Below, in pieces: positions 1 through 6,797 of a stretch of 35,451 nucleotides of DNA. How positions within the stretch are numbered: the stretch's first letter is position 1; each line of letters opens with the position of its first letter. Source of the stretch: an uncultured Lachnospiraceae bacterium (lineage in GTDB: Bacteria; Bacillota; Clostridia; Lachnospirales; Lachnospiraceae); the NCBI GenBank assembly GCA_947624875.1, contig CANQMA010000015.1:1-35451 (forward strand). Direction: 5' to 3'. The position numbers were made by a program, and so were the translations under genes. The notes beneath the pieces are model-generated. The model did no database searches. It was not told the DNA's origin and worked only from the letters and a program-made list of their open reading frames with translations.

Positions 1-55
1 CGCATTGCTCACAAGATCCTTAGTCTTGCTCGTCTGCCAGTTCCGACACTTCCGC
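1..55 (-). tRNA. tRNA-Leu (anticodon AAG), 3' part outside the window
   Basis: Read on the minus strand from 55 downward, the sequence begins GCGGAAGTGTCGGAACTGGC, a typical tRNA-Leu acceptor, D-stem and D-loop start. The anticodon stem is CAAGA (28-24) with TCTTG (16-12), closing the seven-base loop CTAAGGA (23-17). Position 33 is U and the anticodon is A-A-G (21-19), which reads CUU/CUC leucine codons. After the anticodon stem comes the start of a long variable arm (GTGAGCAATGCG), as expected of a class II tRNA. The gene runs off the window, so the T arm and 3' end are not visible. The identity is secure; the A at position 34 would normally be deaminated to inosine. Confidence 0.93.
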
Positions 56-78
56 ATACGTTTTTACACGCAAAAAAG

Positions 79-107
79 ATATTATCATAATTGGCAATGA
101 GTGTCAA
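79..107 (-). promoter_or_regulatory. sigma-A promoter of the tRNA-Leu gene
   Basis: On the minus strand, a perfect -35 TTGACA (107-102) is followed after 17 bases by TAATAT (84-79). The tRNA starts 24 bases after the -10 box, at 55, so a short 5' leader is expected. The promoter is divergent from that of dgt. Confidence 0.75.
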
Positions 108-156
108 CCGATTTTATTAATTAATCAATCCGAATCGGGAAAGAACCCTTTTTCTT

Positions 157-186
157 TTGACAAATTTATTGTATAATTTGTATAGT
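157..186 (+). promoter_or_regulatory. probable sigma-A promoter of dgt-dnaG-trmK
   Basis: TTGACA (157-162) and TATAGT (181-186) are 18 bases apart. A second TATAAT at 172-177 is only 9 bases from the -35 box, too close to pair with it. A start near 193 would put the GGGAGG ribosome binding site at the very 5' end of the transcript, giving a leader of roughly 12 bases. The coding frame stays open back into this promoter, so a longer start at 157 is not credible. Confidence 0.6.
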
Positions 187-204
187 TACGGACGGGAGGT
201 GGAG

Positions 205-1215
205 ATGATGAATATTCGGGAGCAGAATGAACTGCTGGAACAGCAGATTTTAAGCCCATATGCCTCATTTAGTGTGAATAGCCAGGGGCGGGACCGCGAA
301 GAAGAACCGAGCGATATGAGAACAGTTTATCAGCGTGACAGAGACCGGATTATTCACTGCAAAGCATTTCGCCGGTTAAAACATAAGACGCAGGTTTTTC
401 TTGCGCCGATGGGAGACCATTACCGCACGCGGCTGACCCATACCTTAGAGGTTTCGCAGATTGCACGGACGATTGCAAAATCACTGCGGCTAAATGAAGA
501 TTTGACGGAAGCGATTGCCCTCGGACATGATTTGGGGCATACCCCGTTTGGACATGCAGGCGAACGAGCGTTAAACAGCGCCTGCCTGAATGGATTTCAG
601 CATTATAAGCAAAGTATCCGCGTTGTGGAACTCTTGGAAAATGACGGTCGGGGGCTGAACCTGACCAAAGAGGTACGGGATGGGATTTTGAACCACTGCA
701 CAAGTGGAAAACCTTCTACACTGGAAGGAAAAATTGTGCGCCTGTCTGATAAAATTGCTTACATTAATCATGATATTGACGATGCAATTCGAGGGAAAAT
801 CATCAGTGAAGAAGATATTCCAAAAAAATATACGGATGTGCTGGGAACATCGACAAAGAGCAGACTTGATTTTCTGATTCATGATATCGTAAACAACAGT
901 TATGAAAAAAATGATATTGTGATGTCGCCGGAGGGAGAGCAGGCAATGATGGGGCTTCGCGCCTATATGTTTGAACATGTCTATAAAAATCCCATAGCAA
1001 AAAGTGAAGAAGGAAAAGCGGAAGCGATGCTGGTTTCGCTTTATGAATATTATTTGAAACACCCAGAGCAGCTGCCGGATGAATTTCGTTATTTGATTCA
1101 AGAACGCGGCGAAAAAGAGGCGCAGGTCGCTGCGGATTATATTGCAGGTATGAGCGATCAATACTCTGTGGCTGTGTTTGAAAAAATCTTTGTTCCAAAA
1201 TTTTGGAGAATTTAG
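205..1215 (+). CDS. dgt: deoxyguanosinetriphosphate triphosphohydrolase-like protein (HD domain)
   Basis: This is an HD-superfamily dNTPase that hydrolyses dGTP or other dNTPs to the deoxynucleoside plus triphosphate in the cytoplasm. The metal site is visible: His79 in RLTHTLEV, then His108-Asp109 in GHDLGHTPFGHAGE. Upstream, FRRLKHKTQVF is the usual substrate-side motif of the family. The chosen ATG at 205 (a second ATG follows at 208) is preceded by GGGAGGTGG at 194-202; the frame is open upstream only because it runs through the promoter. At 336 residues it matches the shorter Firmicutes Dgt-like enzymes. Its TAG stop at 1213 is part of the AGGAGAG site of dnaG, so the two genes are tightly linked. 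The exact substrate preference cannot be read from sequence. Confidence 0.92.
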   Translation: MMNIREQNELLEQQILSPYASFSVNSQGRDREEEPSDMRTVYQRDRDRIIHCKAFRRLKHKTQVFLAPMGDHYRTRLTHTLEVSQIARTIAKSLRLNEDLTEAIALGHDLGHTPFGHAGERALNSACLNGFQHYKQSIRVVELLENDGRGLNLTKEVRDGILNHCTSGKPSTLEGKIVRLSDKIAYINHDIDDAIRGKIISEEDIPKKYTDVLGTSTKSRLDFLIHDIVNNSYEKNDIVMSPEGEQAMMGLRAYMFEHVYKNPIAKSEEGKAEAMLVSLYEYYLKHPEQLPDEFRYLIQERGEKEAQVAADYIAGMSDQYSVAVFEKIFVPKFWRI

Positions 1216-1224
1216 GAGAGCATT

Positions 1225-2988
1225 ATGTATTATTCTGACGATATCATTGAACAGGTAAGGACTGACAATGATATATTGGATGTGATTGGCGATTATGTAA
1301 AACTGCAGAAAAAGGGAAGTTCTTATTTTGGGCTCTGTCCGTTCCACAATGAAAAATCCCCGTCGTTTTCCGTATCTCCCCAGAAACAGATGTATTACTG
1401 TTTTGGCTGCGGCGAAGGGGGAAATGTCATTTCCTTTTTGATGAAATATGAAAATTATACGTTTATTGAGGCAATGCAGGTTTTGGCAAAGCGTGCCGGA
1501 ATAGAACTGCCCCAGATGGAGTATTCCAAAGAGGCAAAACTGGAAAAAGATTTAAAATCGAAAATCATAGAAATCAATACAGAGGCGGCAAAATATTTTC
1601 ATTATCTGTTAAAATCGGACCGGGGAAAGACAGCGTACGCCTATTTGAAAAACAGGGCGCTTTCTGATGAGACAATTGTAAAATTCGGACTGGGCTATTC
1701 TGATAAATACAGCAACCATCTGTATCAGTATTTAAAATCAAAGGGTTACAAAGATCAGGAACTGCGGGAAACCGGATTATTTACATTTGATGAAAAAAAG
1801 GGCGTGACGGACAAGTTTTGGAACCGTGTCATGTTTCCAATCATGGATGTCAATAACCGTGTGATTGCCTTTGGCGGAAGAGTCATGGGAGATGCCAGGC
1901 CGAAGTATTTAAACTCGCCGGAAACAAAGGTTTTTGATAAGAGCAGAAATCTCTATGGCCTGAATGTGGCGAGGAGTTCAAGAAAAAATTATCTGCTCAT
2001 CTGTGAAGGGTATATGGATGTAATCAGTCTGCATCAGGCCGGATTTCAAAACGCAGTGGCAGCACTGGGGACTGCTTTTACTTCCCGGCATGCATTATTA
2101 ATTAAGCGGTATGCCGACGAAGTGGTTCTGACTTTCGATAGTGATGAAGCGGGAATTAAGGCGGCGCTCCGGGCAATCCCATACTTAAAAGATGCAGGAC
2201 TTGCCATCAGAGTTTTGAATATGAAACCCTATAAAGACCCGGATGAATTTATTAAAAATCTCGGAAAAGAAGCTTATGAAAAGCGGATTGAAGAAGCGGT
2301 GAATTTCTTTATTTTCGAGGTTGGTGCAGAACAGTCTTCCTATCATTTAAATGATCCGCAGGAAAAGACAAAGTTTTATAACAAAGTGGCGGAAATGCTT
2401 TTGGAATTTGAAGATGAAATGGAGCGGCAAAATTATTTAGAGGCGGTCTGCGATGCTTATCAGATTCCAAAGGATGGTCTTTCAAAACTGGTAAGGAAAA
2501 AAGGACTGTCCTATGCCGGCAGGACGGACACAGTCATCAATGAAGAACAAAAAAAGAGTCGGAAAGTAAAAAAAGAAGATGCGGCGGTTCAGACCCAGCG
2601 CATTCTTCTGGCTTATCTGCTGGACCGGAATCAATGGTTTGAAAAGGTGGCAAAGATTCTATCTCCAGAAGATTTTATCGATCCGTTTTATAAAAAGGTA
2701 GCGGTTTTGTTTTGGGAACAGATGCAGCAGGGAAAAGCAAATCCTGCGCAGATTATCAATTATTTTGAAGATGAAGAGGAACATAAAAAAGTAGCAGAAT
2801 TATTCGTTTCTCCGATACAGTCTGATTTGAGCATAGGACAGTTGGAGCGTGCGGTCAATGACGCAGTTTACAGAATTAAAAAAGCTGCCTTAGATTATCG
2901 CGCGGCAAATGTCGACAATATTGCGGAATTGCAGCAGATCATCAAACAGCAGAACGAATTGCAGAAAATTCATATTCAACTGGATTAA
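1225..2988 (+). CDS. dnaG: DNA primase DnaG
   Basis: This primase makes RNA primers for Okazaki fragments and works with the replicative helicase. The N-terminal CHC2 zinc ribbon has ligands Cys38, His41, Cys59 and Cys62. The catalytic core follows, with the Toprim motif EGYMDV near residue 261 and FDSDEAG near residue 307. A C-terminal helicase-interaction region of about 150 residues completes the normal domain order. At 587 residues the length is typical for Firmicutes. The ATG at 1225 follows AGGAGAG, which overlaps the dgt stop codon. In most Firmicutes rpoD follows dnaG; here the next gene is trmK after only 47 bases. Confidence 0.97.
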   Translation: MYYSDDIIEQVRTDNDILDVIGDYVKLQKKGSSYFGLCPFHNEKSPSFSVSPQKQMYYCFGCGEGGNVISFLMKYENYTFIEAMQVLAKRAGIELPQMEYSKEAKLEKDLKSKIIEINTEAAKYFHYLLKSDRGKTAYAYLKNRALSDETIVKFGLGYSDKYSNHLYQYLKSKGYKDQELRETGLFTFDEKKGVTDKFWNRVMFPIMDVNNRVIAFGGRVMGDARPKYLNSPETKVFDKSRNLYGLNVARSSRKNYLLICEGYMDVISLHQAGFQNAVAALGTAFTSRHALLIKRYADEVVLTFDSDEAGIKAALRAIPYLKDAGLAIRVLNMKPYKDPDEFIKNLGKEAYEKRIEEAVNFFIFEVGAEQSSYHLNDPQEKTKFYNKVAEMLLEFEDEMERQNYLEAVCDAYQIPKDGLSKLVRKKGLSYAGRTDTVINEEQKKSRKVKKEDAAVQTQRILLAYLLDRNQWFEKVAKILSPEDFIDPFYKKVAVLFWEQMQQGKANPAQIINYFEDEEEHKKVAELFVSPIQSDLSIGQLERAVNDAVYRIKKAALDYRAANVDNIAELQQIIKQQNELQKIHIQLD

Positions 2989-3035
2989 AAGTTAAATCAA
3001 GACGATAATATCAGTAATTAGAGGACAGAAAACAA

Positions 3036-3716
3036 ATGATTTCAAAACGACTGCTTACAGTGGCAGGATTTGTGACAAGAGGATATGTGGCAGCGGATAT
3101 TGGAACCGATCATGGGTATGTTCCAATTTATCTCGTAAAAAATCATATCTGCCCGCAGGCTTATGCAATGGATATCAATGAGGGACCTTTAAAAGCGGCG
3201 AGGGAAAACATTAAACGGGAAGGTCTTGCACAGCAGATTACCGTCTGTCTTTCAGACGGGATGGAAAAACTCCGGCCAGGACAGGCGGACAGCGTCATAA
3301 TTTCCGGAATGGGTGGCGAACTCATTGTTCAGATTTTAAGAAATTCAAAAGTCAATGATACAGTGAAAGAGTTTATTTTGTCACCGCAAAAAAATCCGGA
3401 AGTACTGCGCCGTTATCTTTGGCAGAATCATTTTTGCGTCGTGGATGAGACAATGCTCAAAGACAGCGGGAAATATTATACTGTCATGAAAGTTGTTCAT
3501 GGCAAAGAACGTCCTTATGACGAAACGGAACTGATTTATGGAAGAAAACTGATAGAGCATAAAGACAATGTGCTGATGGAATATTTGACAAAACAGGAAA
3601 AACAGTTTTTAAAGGTTTACGGGATTGCAAAAGAATCGCATAGCGGGGATGTCGAAAAAATCTGGGAAAAACTACAAAATATACAAAATACTATGGAAAA
3701 AATACAAAACATATGA
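3036..3716 (+). CDS. trmK: tRNA (adenine(22)-N1)-methyltransferase TrmK
   Basis: This COG2384-family, SAM-dependent enzyme methylates N1 of A22 in the tRNA D-loop. The Rossmann motif I is AADIGTDHGYVP (about residues 19-30), followed by an acidic motif II in AMDINEGPL (about 44-52). The family NPPF-like position is replaced by the TrmK signature SGMGGELI (about 89-96). The C-terminal third, rich in charged residues, is the helical domain typical of TrmK. The length of 226 residues is normal. Start ATG 3036 follows AGAGGA. It is normally followed by a Nif3-like gene; here RNase P RNA follows instead. Confidence 0.9.
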   Translation: MISKRLLTVAGFVTRGYVAADIGTDHGYVPIYLVKNHICPQAYAMDINEGPLKAARENIKREGLAQQITVCLSDGMEKLRPGQADSVIISGMGGELIVQILRNSKVNDTVKEFILSPQKNPEVLRRYLWQNHFCVVDETMLKDSGKYYTVMKVVHGKERPYDETELIYGRKLIEHKDNVLMEYLTKQEKQFLKVYGIAKESHSGDVEKIWEKLQNIQNTMEKIQNI

Positions 3717-3729
3717 TAACTTTATATGT

Positions 3730-4076
3730 TGAGTAAGGTGGATAATCGCAGCTGCTATTGGCGAAAGCACGCAGGTGAGGAAAGTCCGGGCTTCATAGGG
3801 CAGGGTGCTGGTTAACGGCCAGTGGAGGCAACTCTAAGGAAAGTGCAACAGAAATGAAACCGCCTGCATATGCAGGTAAGGATGAAATGGCAGTGTAAGA
3901 GACTACCGCCATACTGGTGACAGTATGGGACAATGTAAACCCCACTCGAAGCAAGACCGAACAGAAAACGAAAAGGTGGCCCGCCATGTTTTCGGGTAGG
4001 TTGCTTGAACGTATTGGCAACAGTACGTCTAGATAGATGATTATCCAAGACAGAACCCGGCTTACAGCCTTACTCA
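3730..4076 (+). ncRNA. rnpB: RNase P RNA (M1 RNA), probably class A
   Basis: This is the catalytic RNA that removes 5' leaders from pre-tRNAs. Diagnostic conserved blocks are present: GAGGAAAGTCCGGGC (about 3777-3791), a GTGCAACAGAAA block near 3842, GTAAACCCC near 3935, and the 3' block AGAACCCGGCTTAC (about 4052-4065). The ends pair perfectly as P1: GAGTAAGG (3731-3738) with CCTTACTC (4068-4075). Length is about 347 nt, normal for the family. Ends are set from P1 and may be off by a few bases. No clear promoter was recognised; transcription may start within the end of trmK. Open frames on either strand across it are not genes. Confidence 0.96.
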
Positions 4077-4135
4077 TTTGTAGAAAATCAACGATAGACC
4101 ATATCAATCAAATAAAATAATACGAGGAGGAAAAA

Positions 4136-5050
4136 ATGCGTCATTTAATCAGCCCATTGGATTTTTCCGTGGAAGAGCTTGACCGGCTCCTGGCATTAGC
4201 TGGAGATATAGAAAAAAATCCGGACAAGTACAAAGAAGTCTGTAAAGGAAAAAAACTTGCAACCTTATTTTATGAGCCGAGTACAAGAACCCGCTTAAGT
4301 TTTGAGACTGCAATGCTCAATCTCGGCGGACAGGTGTTGGGCTTTTCGGAAGCGACATCCAGTTCTGCGGCAAAAGGGGAAAGCGTTTCAGATACGATTC
4401 GGGTCATTTCCTGCTATGCAGATATCTGTGCAATGCGCCACCCGAAAGAGGGCGCCGCGCTGGTAGCCGCAAACCACTCCGGAATTCCGGTCATCAACGC
4501 CGGAGATGGAGGGCATCAGCATCCGACCCAGACCCTGACAGACTTGCTGACGATTAAATCTTTGAGAGGCACGCTTGGAAATGTAACCATTGGACTTTGC
4601 GGGGATTTAAAATTCGGACGAACCGTACATTCCCTGATTCATTCCCTGCTGCGATATGAAAATGTCAAGTTTGTGTTGATTTCTCCGAAAGAGTTAAAAG
4701 TTCCGGACTATATCATTGAAACCATAGAAAATGCGGGAGCATCCTACGAAGAAGTCACAAAATTGGAAGATGTGATAGGAACACTGGATATTCTCTACAT
4801 GACAAGAGTACAGAGAGAACGTTTCTTTAACGAGGAAGACTATATTCGTTTAAAGGACAGCTTTATTCTGGACCGTAAAAAAATGAAGCTGGCAAAGAAA
4901 GATATGCTGGTACTGCACCCGCTTCCGAGGGTCAATGAAATATCAGTAGAAGTGGATGATGATCCGAGAGCGGTATATTTTAAACAGGCTCAGTACGGTG
5001 TATATGTGCGCATGGCGTTGATTTTAACATTGCTGGAGGTGGACGTATGA
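4136..5050 (+). CDS. pyrB: aspartate carbamoyltransferase, catalytic subunit
   Basis: This enzyme condenses carbamoyl phosphate and aspartate to carbamoyl aspartate, the first committed step of pyrimidine synthesis. The carbamoyl-phosphate loop is [10 protein letters not shown] (Ser49-Thr50-Arg51-Thr52-Arg53). HPTQTLTD lies near residue 128, MTRVQRERF near 223, and HPLPRVNEI near 262; these are the standard ATCase motifs. The length of 304 residues is typical. Start ATG 4136 follows CGAGGAGG. The short 60-base stretch after RNase P RNA shows no PyrR site or attenuator. Its stop overlaps the pyrI start by ATGA, so the two subunits are translationally coupled. Confidence 0.97.
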   Translation: MRHLISPLDFSVEELDRLLALAGDIEKNPDKYKEVCKGKKLATLFYEPSTRTRLSFETAMLNLGGQVLGFSEATSSSAAKGESVSDTIRVISCYADICAMRHPKEGAALVAANHSGIPVINAGDGGHQHPTQTLTDLLTIKSLRGTLGNVTIGLCGDLKFGRTVHSLIHSLLRYENVKFVLISPKELKVPDYIIETIENAGASYEEVTKLEDVIGTLDILYMTRVQRERFFNEEDYIRLKDSFILDRKKMKLAKKDMLVLHPLPRVNEISVEVDDDPRAVYFKQAQYGVYVRMALILTLLEVDV

Positions 5051-5487
5051 TAAATGTAGATCAGATTAACAATGGATTTGTATTAGACCATATCCAGGCA
5101 GGGCGCTCTATGGCAATTTACAATTATCTGAATTTGGAAAAACTGGACTGCCAGATTGCCATTATTAAAAATGCGCGCAGCAAAAAAATGGGGCGGAAGG
5201 ACATTATTAAAGTGGAAGGCCCGCTCGACATTGTCGATTTTGACGTGCTTGGATTTATTGACCACAACATTACTGTGGATATCATCGAAAATGGAATTTT
5301 AGTGGAAAAAAGAGAACTGCGGCTTCCGCAGAAAATCACAAATGTCCTGCATTGCAGAAATCCCCGCTGCATTACCTCCGTTGAGCAGGAATTGGAACAT
5401 GTTTTTGTGCTGACGGATCGGAAAAATGCAATGTACAGCTGCATGTACTGTGAAGAAAAACAGGGTAAATTATGGGAAAAACTGTAA
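5047..5487 (+). CDS. pyrI: aspartate carbamoyltransferase, regulatory subunit
   Basis: PyrI binds nucleotide effectors (CTP, ATP) and assembles with PyrB into the allosteric holoenzyme. The N-terminal allosteric domain is followed by a zinc-binding domain with four cysteines, Cys103, Cys108, Cys132 and Cys135, in the expected CRNPRC and CMYC contexts. The length of 146 residues is close to the family norm. The ATG at 5047 lies inside the last codons of pyrB (ATGA overlap). A strong terminator follows 60 bases after the stop, and no other pyr gene is present in the window, so this is a two-gene unit. Confidence 0.96.
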   Translation: MINVDQINNGFVLDHIQAGRSMAIYNYLNLEKLDCQIAIIKNARSKKMGRKDIIKVEGPLDIVDFDVLGFIDHNITVDIIENGILVEKRELRLPQKITNVLHCRNPRCITSVEQELEHVFVLTDRKNAMYSCMYCEEKQGKLWEKL

Positions 5488-5549
5488 AAACCATATGATT
5501 GCAGCAGGTTGTTTCAGAGATAGAAACGAAAAATAAAACAGAGATATAT

Positions 5550-5586
5550 AAAAAACTCCGGAAAATGATTTTTCCGGAGTTTTTTA
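5550..5586. terminator. bidirectional intrinsic terminator between pyrI and the minus-strand gene
   Basis: AAAAACTCCGGAAAA and TTTTCCGGAGTTTTTT form a near-perfect hairpin with a tiny loop, with an A run on one side and a T run on the other. It can end pyrBI transcripts on the + strand and those of the facing minus-strand gene (5984-5607). Confidence 0.92.
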
Positions 5587-5606
5587 TCGTCGGATGGAGG
5601 TAAACG

Positions 5607-5984
5607 CTATTGTTTTTTATGAATCCATTTTCCATTAGGAGTCCTAAAGGAACTTCCACATGACTGGCATTGATACATAGTTTCGGTTGTTACCTTAGGT
5701 CTGCTCACAACGCTTTCTTTCCTCTTAATCAAAGGTCTGAACGGATTCAGATGCACAGAGTATTTCACTGTAGAGTTTGTATTCGATCCGCGATATATCT
5801 GATTTTGAAAAGAGGCATAGTCTTCGGAACCGCAATAAGGACAACAGCAGCGCTTCTTCCATACAAATCCGTTTTTTTCCATTCTCTTTTTGCGTTCTTT
5901 TTCATCCTTATCTGACAGTATCGTAAACGCGACAATCAATATGGCTGCAATCCCCAGAATGGAATACCCTATAACTTCTCCCAT
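5607..5984 (-). CDS. hypothetical small membrane protein with a C-terminal zinc ribbon
   Basis: I do not recognise a named family. The protein (125 residues from the chosen start) has one N-terminal membrane segment, about residues 4-20 (IGYSILGIAAILIVAF). A basic cytoplasmic-looking stretch (KDEKERKKRMEK) follows, then a split zinc-ribbon: CPYCGSE near residue 50 and CQSCGSSF near residue 110, separated by a basic, polar linker. This resembles small bacterial zinc-ribbon membrane proteins of unknown role. The start is taken at 5984, because GGAGG lies 8 bases upstream; the in-frame ATG at 5999 overlaps that GGAGG and is less likely. It is transcribed toward the bidirectional terminator at 5550-5586 from an extended -10 promoter at 6097-6105. 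Confidence 0.6.
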   Translation of the reverse strand: MGEVIGYSILGIAAILIVAFTILSDKDEKERKKRMEKNGFVWKKRCCCPYCGSEDYASFQNQIYRGSNTNSTVKYSVHLNPFRPLIKRKESVVSRPKVTTETMYQCQSCGSSFRTPNGKWIHKKQ

Positions 5985-6065
5985 GATTTTATCCTCCATA
6001 CGTGAATTTATTCTATAATACCATCTTGACTGGCGTCTCGATGGCGGTTACTCGTCAAATGCCTT

Positions 6066-6081
6066 CTGACGCAGGCGTCAG
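6066..6081. promoter_or_regulatory. inverted repeat in the leader of the zinc-ribbon gene
   Basis: CTGACGC-AG-GCGTCAG is a 7 bp inverted repeat in the presumed 105-base leader (about 6090-5985, minus strand). The same leader carries a further GGCGTC half-site near 6032 and a TTGAC/GTCAA pair flanking about 6026-6058. The leader is notably more GC-rich than its surroundings, so it may be a structured regulatory leader or the edge of a dispersed repeat. Confidence 0.4.
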
Positions 6082-6096
6082 TGCCTTTTCCTCGTT

Positions 6097-6105
6097 ATTA
6101 TAACA
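6097..6105 (-). promoter_or_regulatory. extended -10 promoter of the zinc-ribbon gene
   Basis: On the minus strand, TGTTATAAT is a consensus -10 hexamer with the TGn extension. No good -35 hexamer lies 16-18 bases upstream, where the repeat array begins. The start would be near 6090. Confidence 0.5.
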
Positions 6106-6127
6106 CATTTCACGCGTAGTAAGAGAT

Positions 6128-6696
6128 TTTTACATGTATAATTTGCTTTTTCACATAAAAATACATGTAATTTTGCCCCGCCACTAATGTATTGCAAAGC
6201 ATTTTACATGTAAAACTTGCTTTTTTACAAAAACATACATGTAAATTCGCTCCGTCACCCATGCATTGCGAGAGAATTTTACATGTAAAATCTGCTTTTT
6301 CACACAAAAATACATGTAATTTCGCCCCGTCACCCATGCATTGCGAGGCACTTTTACATGTAAAATTAGCTTTTTTACAAAAAAATACATGTAATTTCGC
6401 CCCGCTACTCATGCATTGCAAGGCCTTTTACATGTAAAATTTGCTTTTTCACACAAATATACATGTAAATTCGCCCGCCGCACATGTGTTGCGAGAGAAT
6501 TTTACATGTAAAATTTGCTTTTTCGCACAAATACACATGTAAATTCGCCCCGCTACTCATGTATTGCAAACTAATTTTACATGTAAAATCTGCTTTTTCA
6601 CACAAATATACATGTAAATTTGCCCGCCACCCATGTGTTGCGAGAGACTTTTACATGAAAAATTTGTTTTTTTTGCACAAATACACATGTAATTCG
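6128..6696. repeat. array of eight 74-75 bp tandem repeats with ACATGT palindromes
   Basis: Units begin with TTTTACATGT at 6128, 6202, 6277, 6352, 6426, 6500, 6575 and 6649, giving a period of 74 or 75. Each unit has the palindrome TTTTACATGTAAAA, then GCTTTTT, then a second ACATGTAA about 35 bases on, a C-rich block CGCCCCGCCAC, and a CATG..TTGCGAGAGA end. The first arm AATTTTACATGT can pair with the second ACATGTAAATT, and flanking GCG with CGC, so each unit can form a hairpin or cruciform. Units look pairwise alike (1/3, 2/4, 5/7, 6/8), suggesting duplication of a two-unit block of about 149 bp. The open frames here, on both strands, are repeat artefacts. Transcription is stopped on both sides by terminators. 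Confidence 0.95.
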
Positions 6697-6710
6697 GATA
6701 AATAGAAGCA

Positions 6711-6747
6711 AAAAAGAACATTCCGCCAAAAGCAGAATGTTCTTTTC
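6711..6747 (-). terminator. intrinsic terminator of the CNNM/CorC-type gene
   Basis: The pair AAAAAGAACATTC (6711-6723) and GAATGTTCTTTTC (6735-6747) forms a 12 bp stem with an 11-base loop. On the minus strand it ends in TTCTTTTTTGC, a T run suited to termination of the gene at 8105-6798. It lies immediately before the repeat array in the direction of transcription. Confidence 0.88.
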
Positions 6748-6797
6748 ATCGAATAGCCGCGTCAGAAATAATATAAACTGTCAGCCTATCAGCTTTT

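Noticed and set aside
157-204. N-terminal extension of Dgt starting at TTG 157
   Set aside because: The extension is encoded by the promoter boxes themselves; ATG 205 has a strong GGGAGG site.
3793-4107. Minus-strand open frames of 78-104 codons
   Set aside because: They lie entirely within or across the RNase P RNA gene and show no protein-like features or ribosome binding site.
4076-4135. PyrR attenuator or pyrimidine-sensitive leader before pyrB
   Set aside because: The 60-base interval is A/T-rich and without a stable hairpin or T run.
5124-5444. Minus-strand frame within pyrI and similar frames opposite aspS, glmS and the anti-sigma gene
   Set aside because: These are complements of genes with clear family motifs, have no ribosome binding sites, and show the low-complexity or Cys/Ser/Phe-rich composition of shadow frames.
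6128-6696. CRISPR array
   Set aside because: The period of 74-75 bases is superficially similar, but the segments between the palindromes are conserved rather than unique, and no cas gene is present.
6110-6705. Several open frames on both strands through the repeat array, with a 25-residue peptide repeat (for example FTCK..CMGDGA)
   Set aside because: They arise because the repeat unit is close to 75 bases and lacks stops in several frames. All strands and frames give similar products, none has a ribosome binding site, and 74-base units break every frame.
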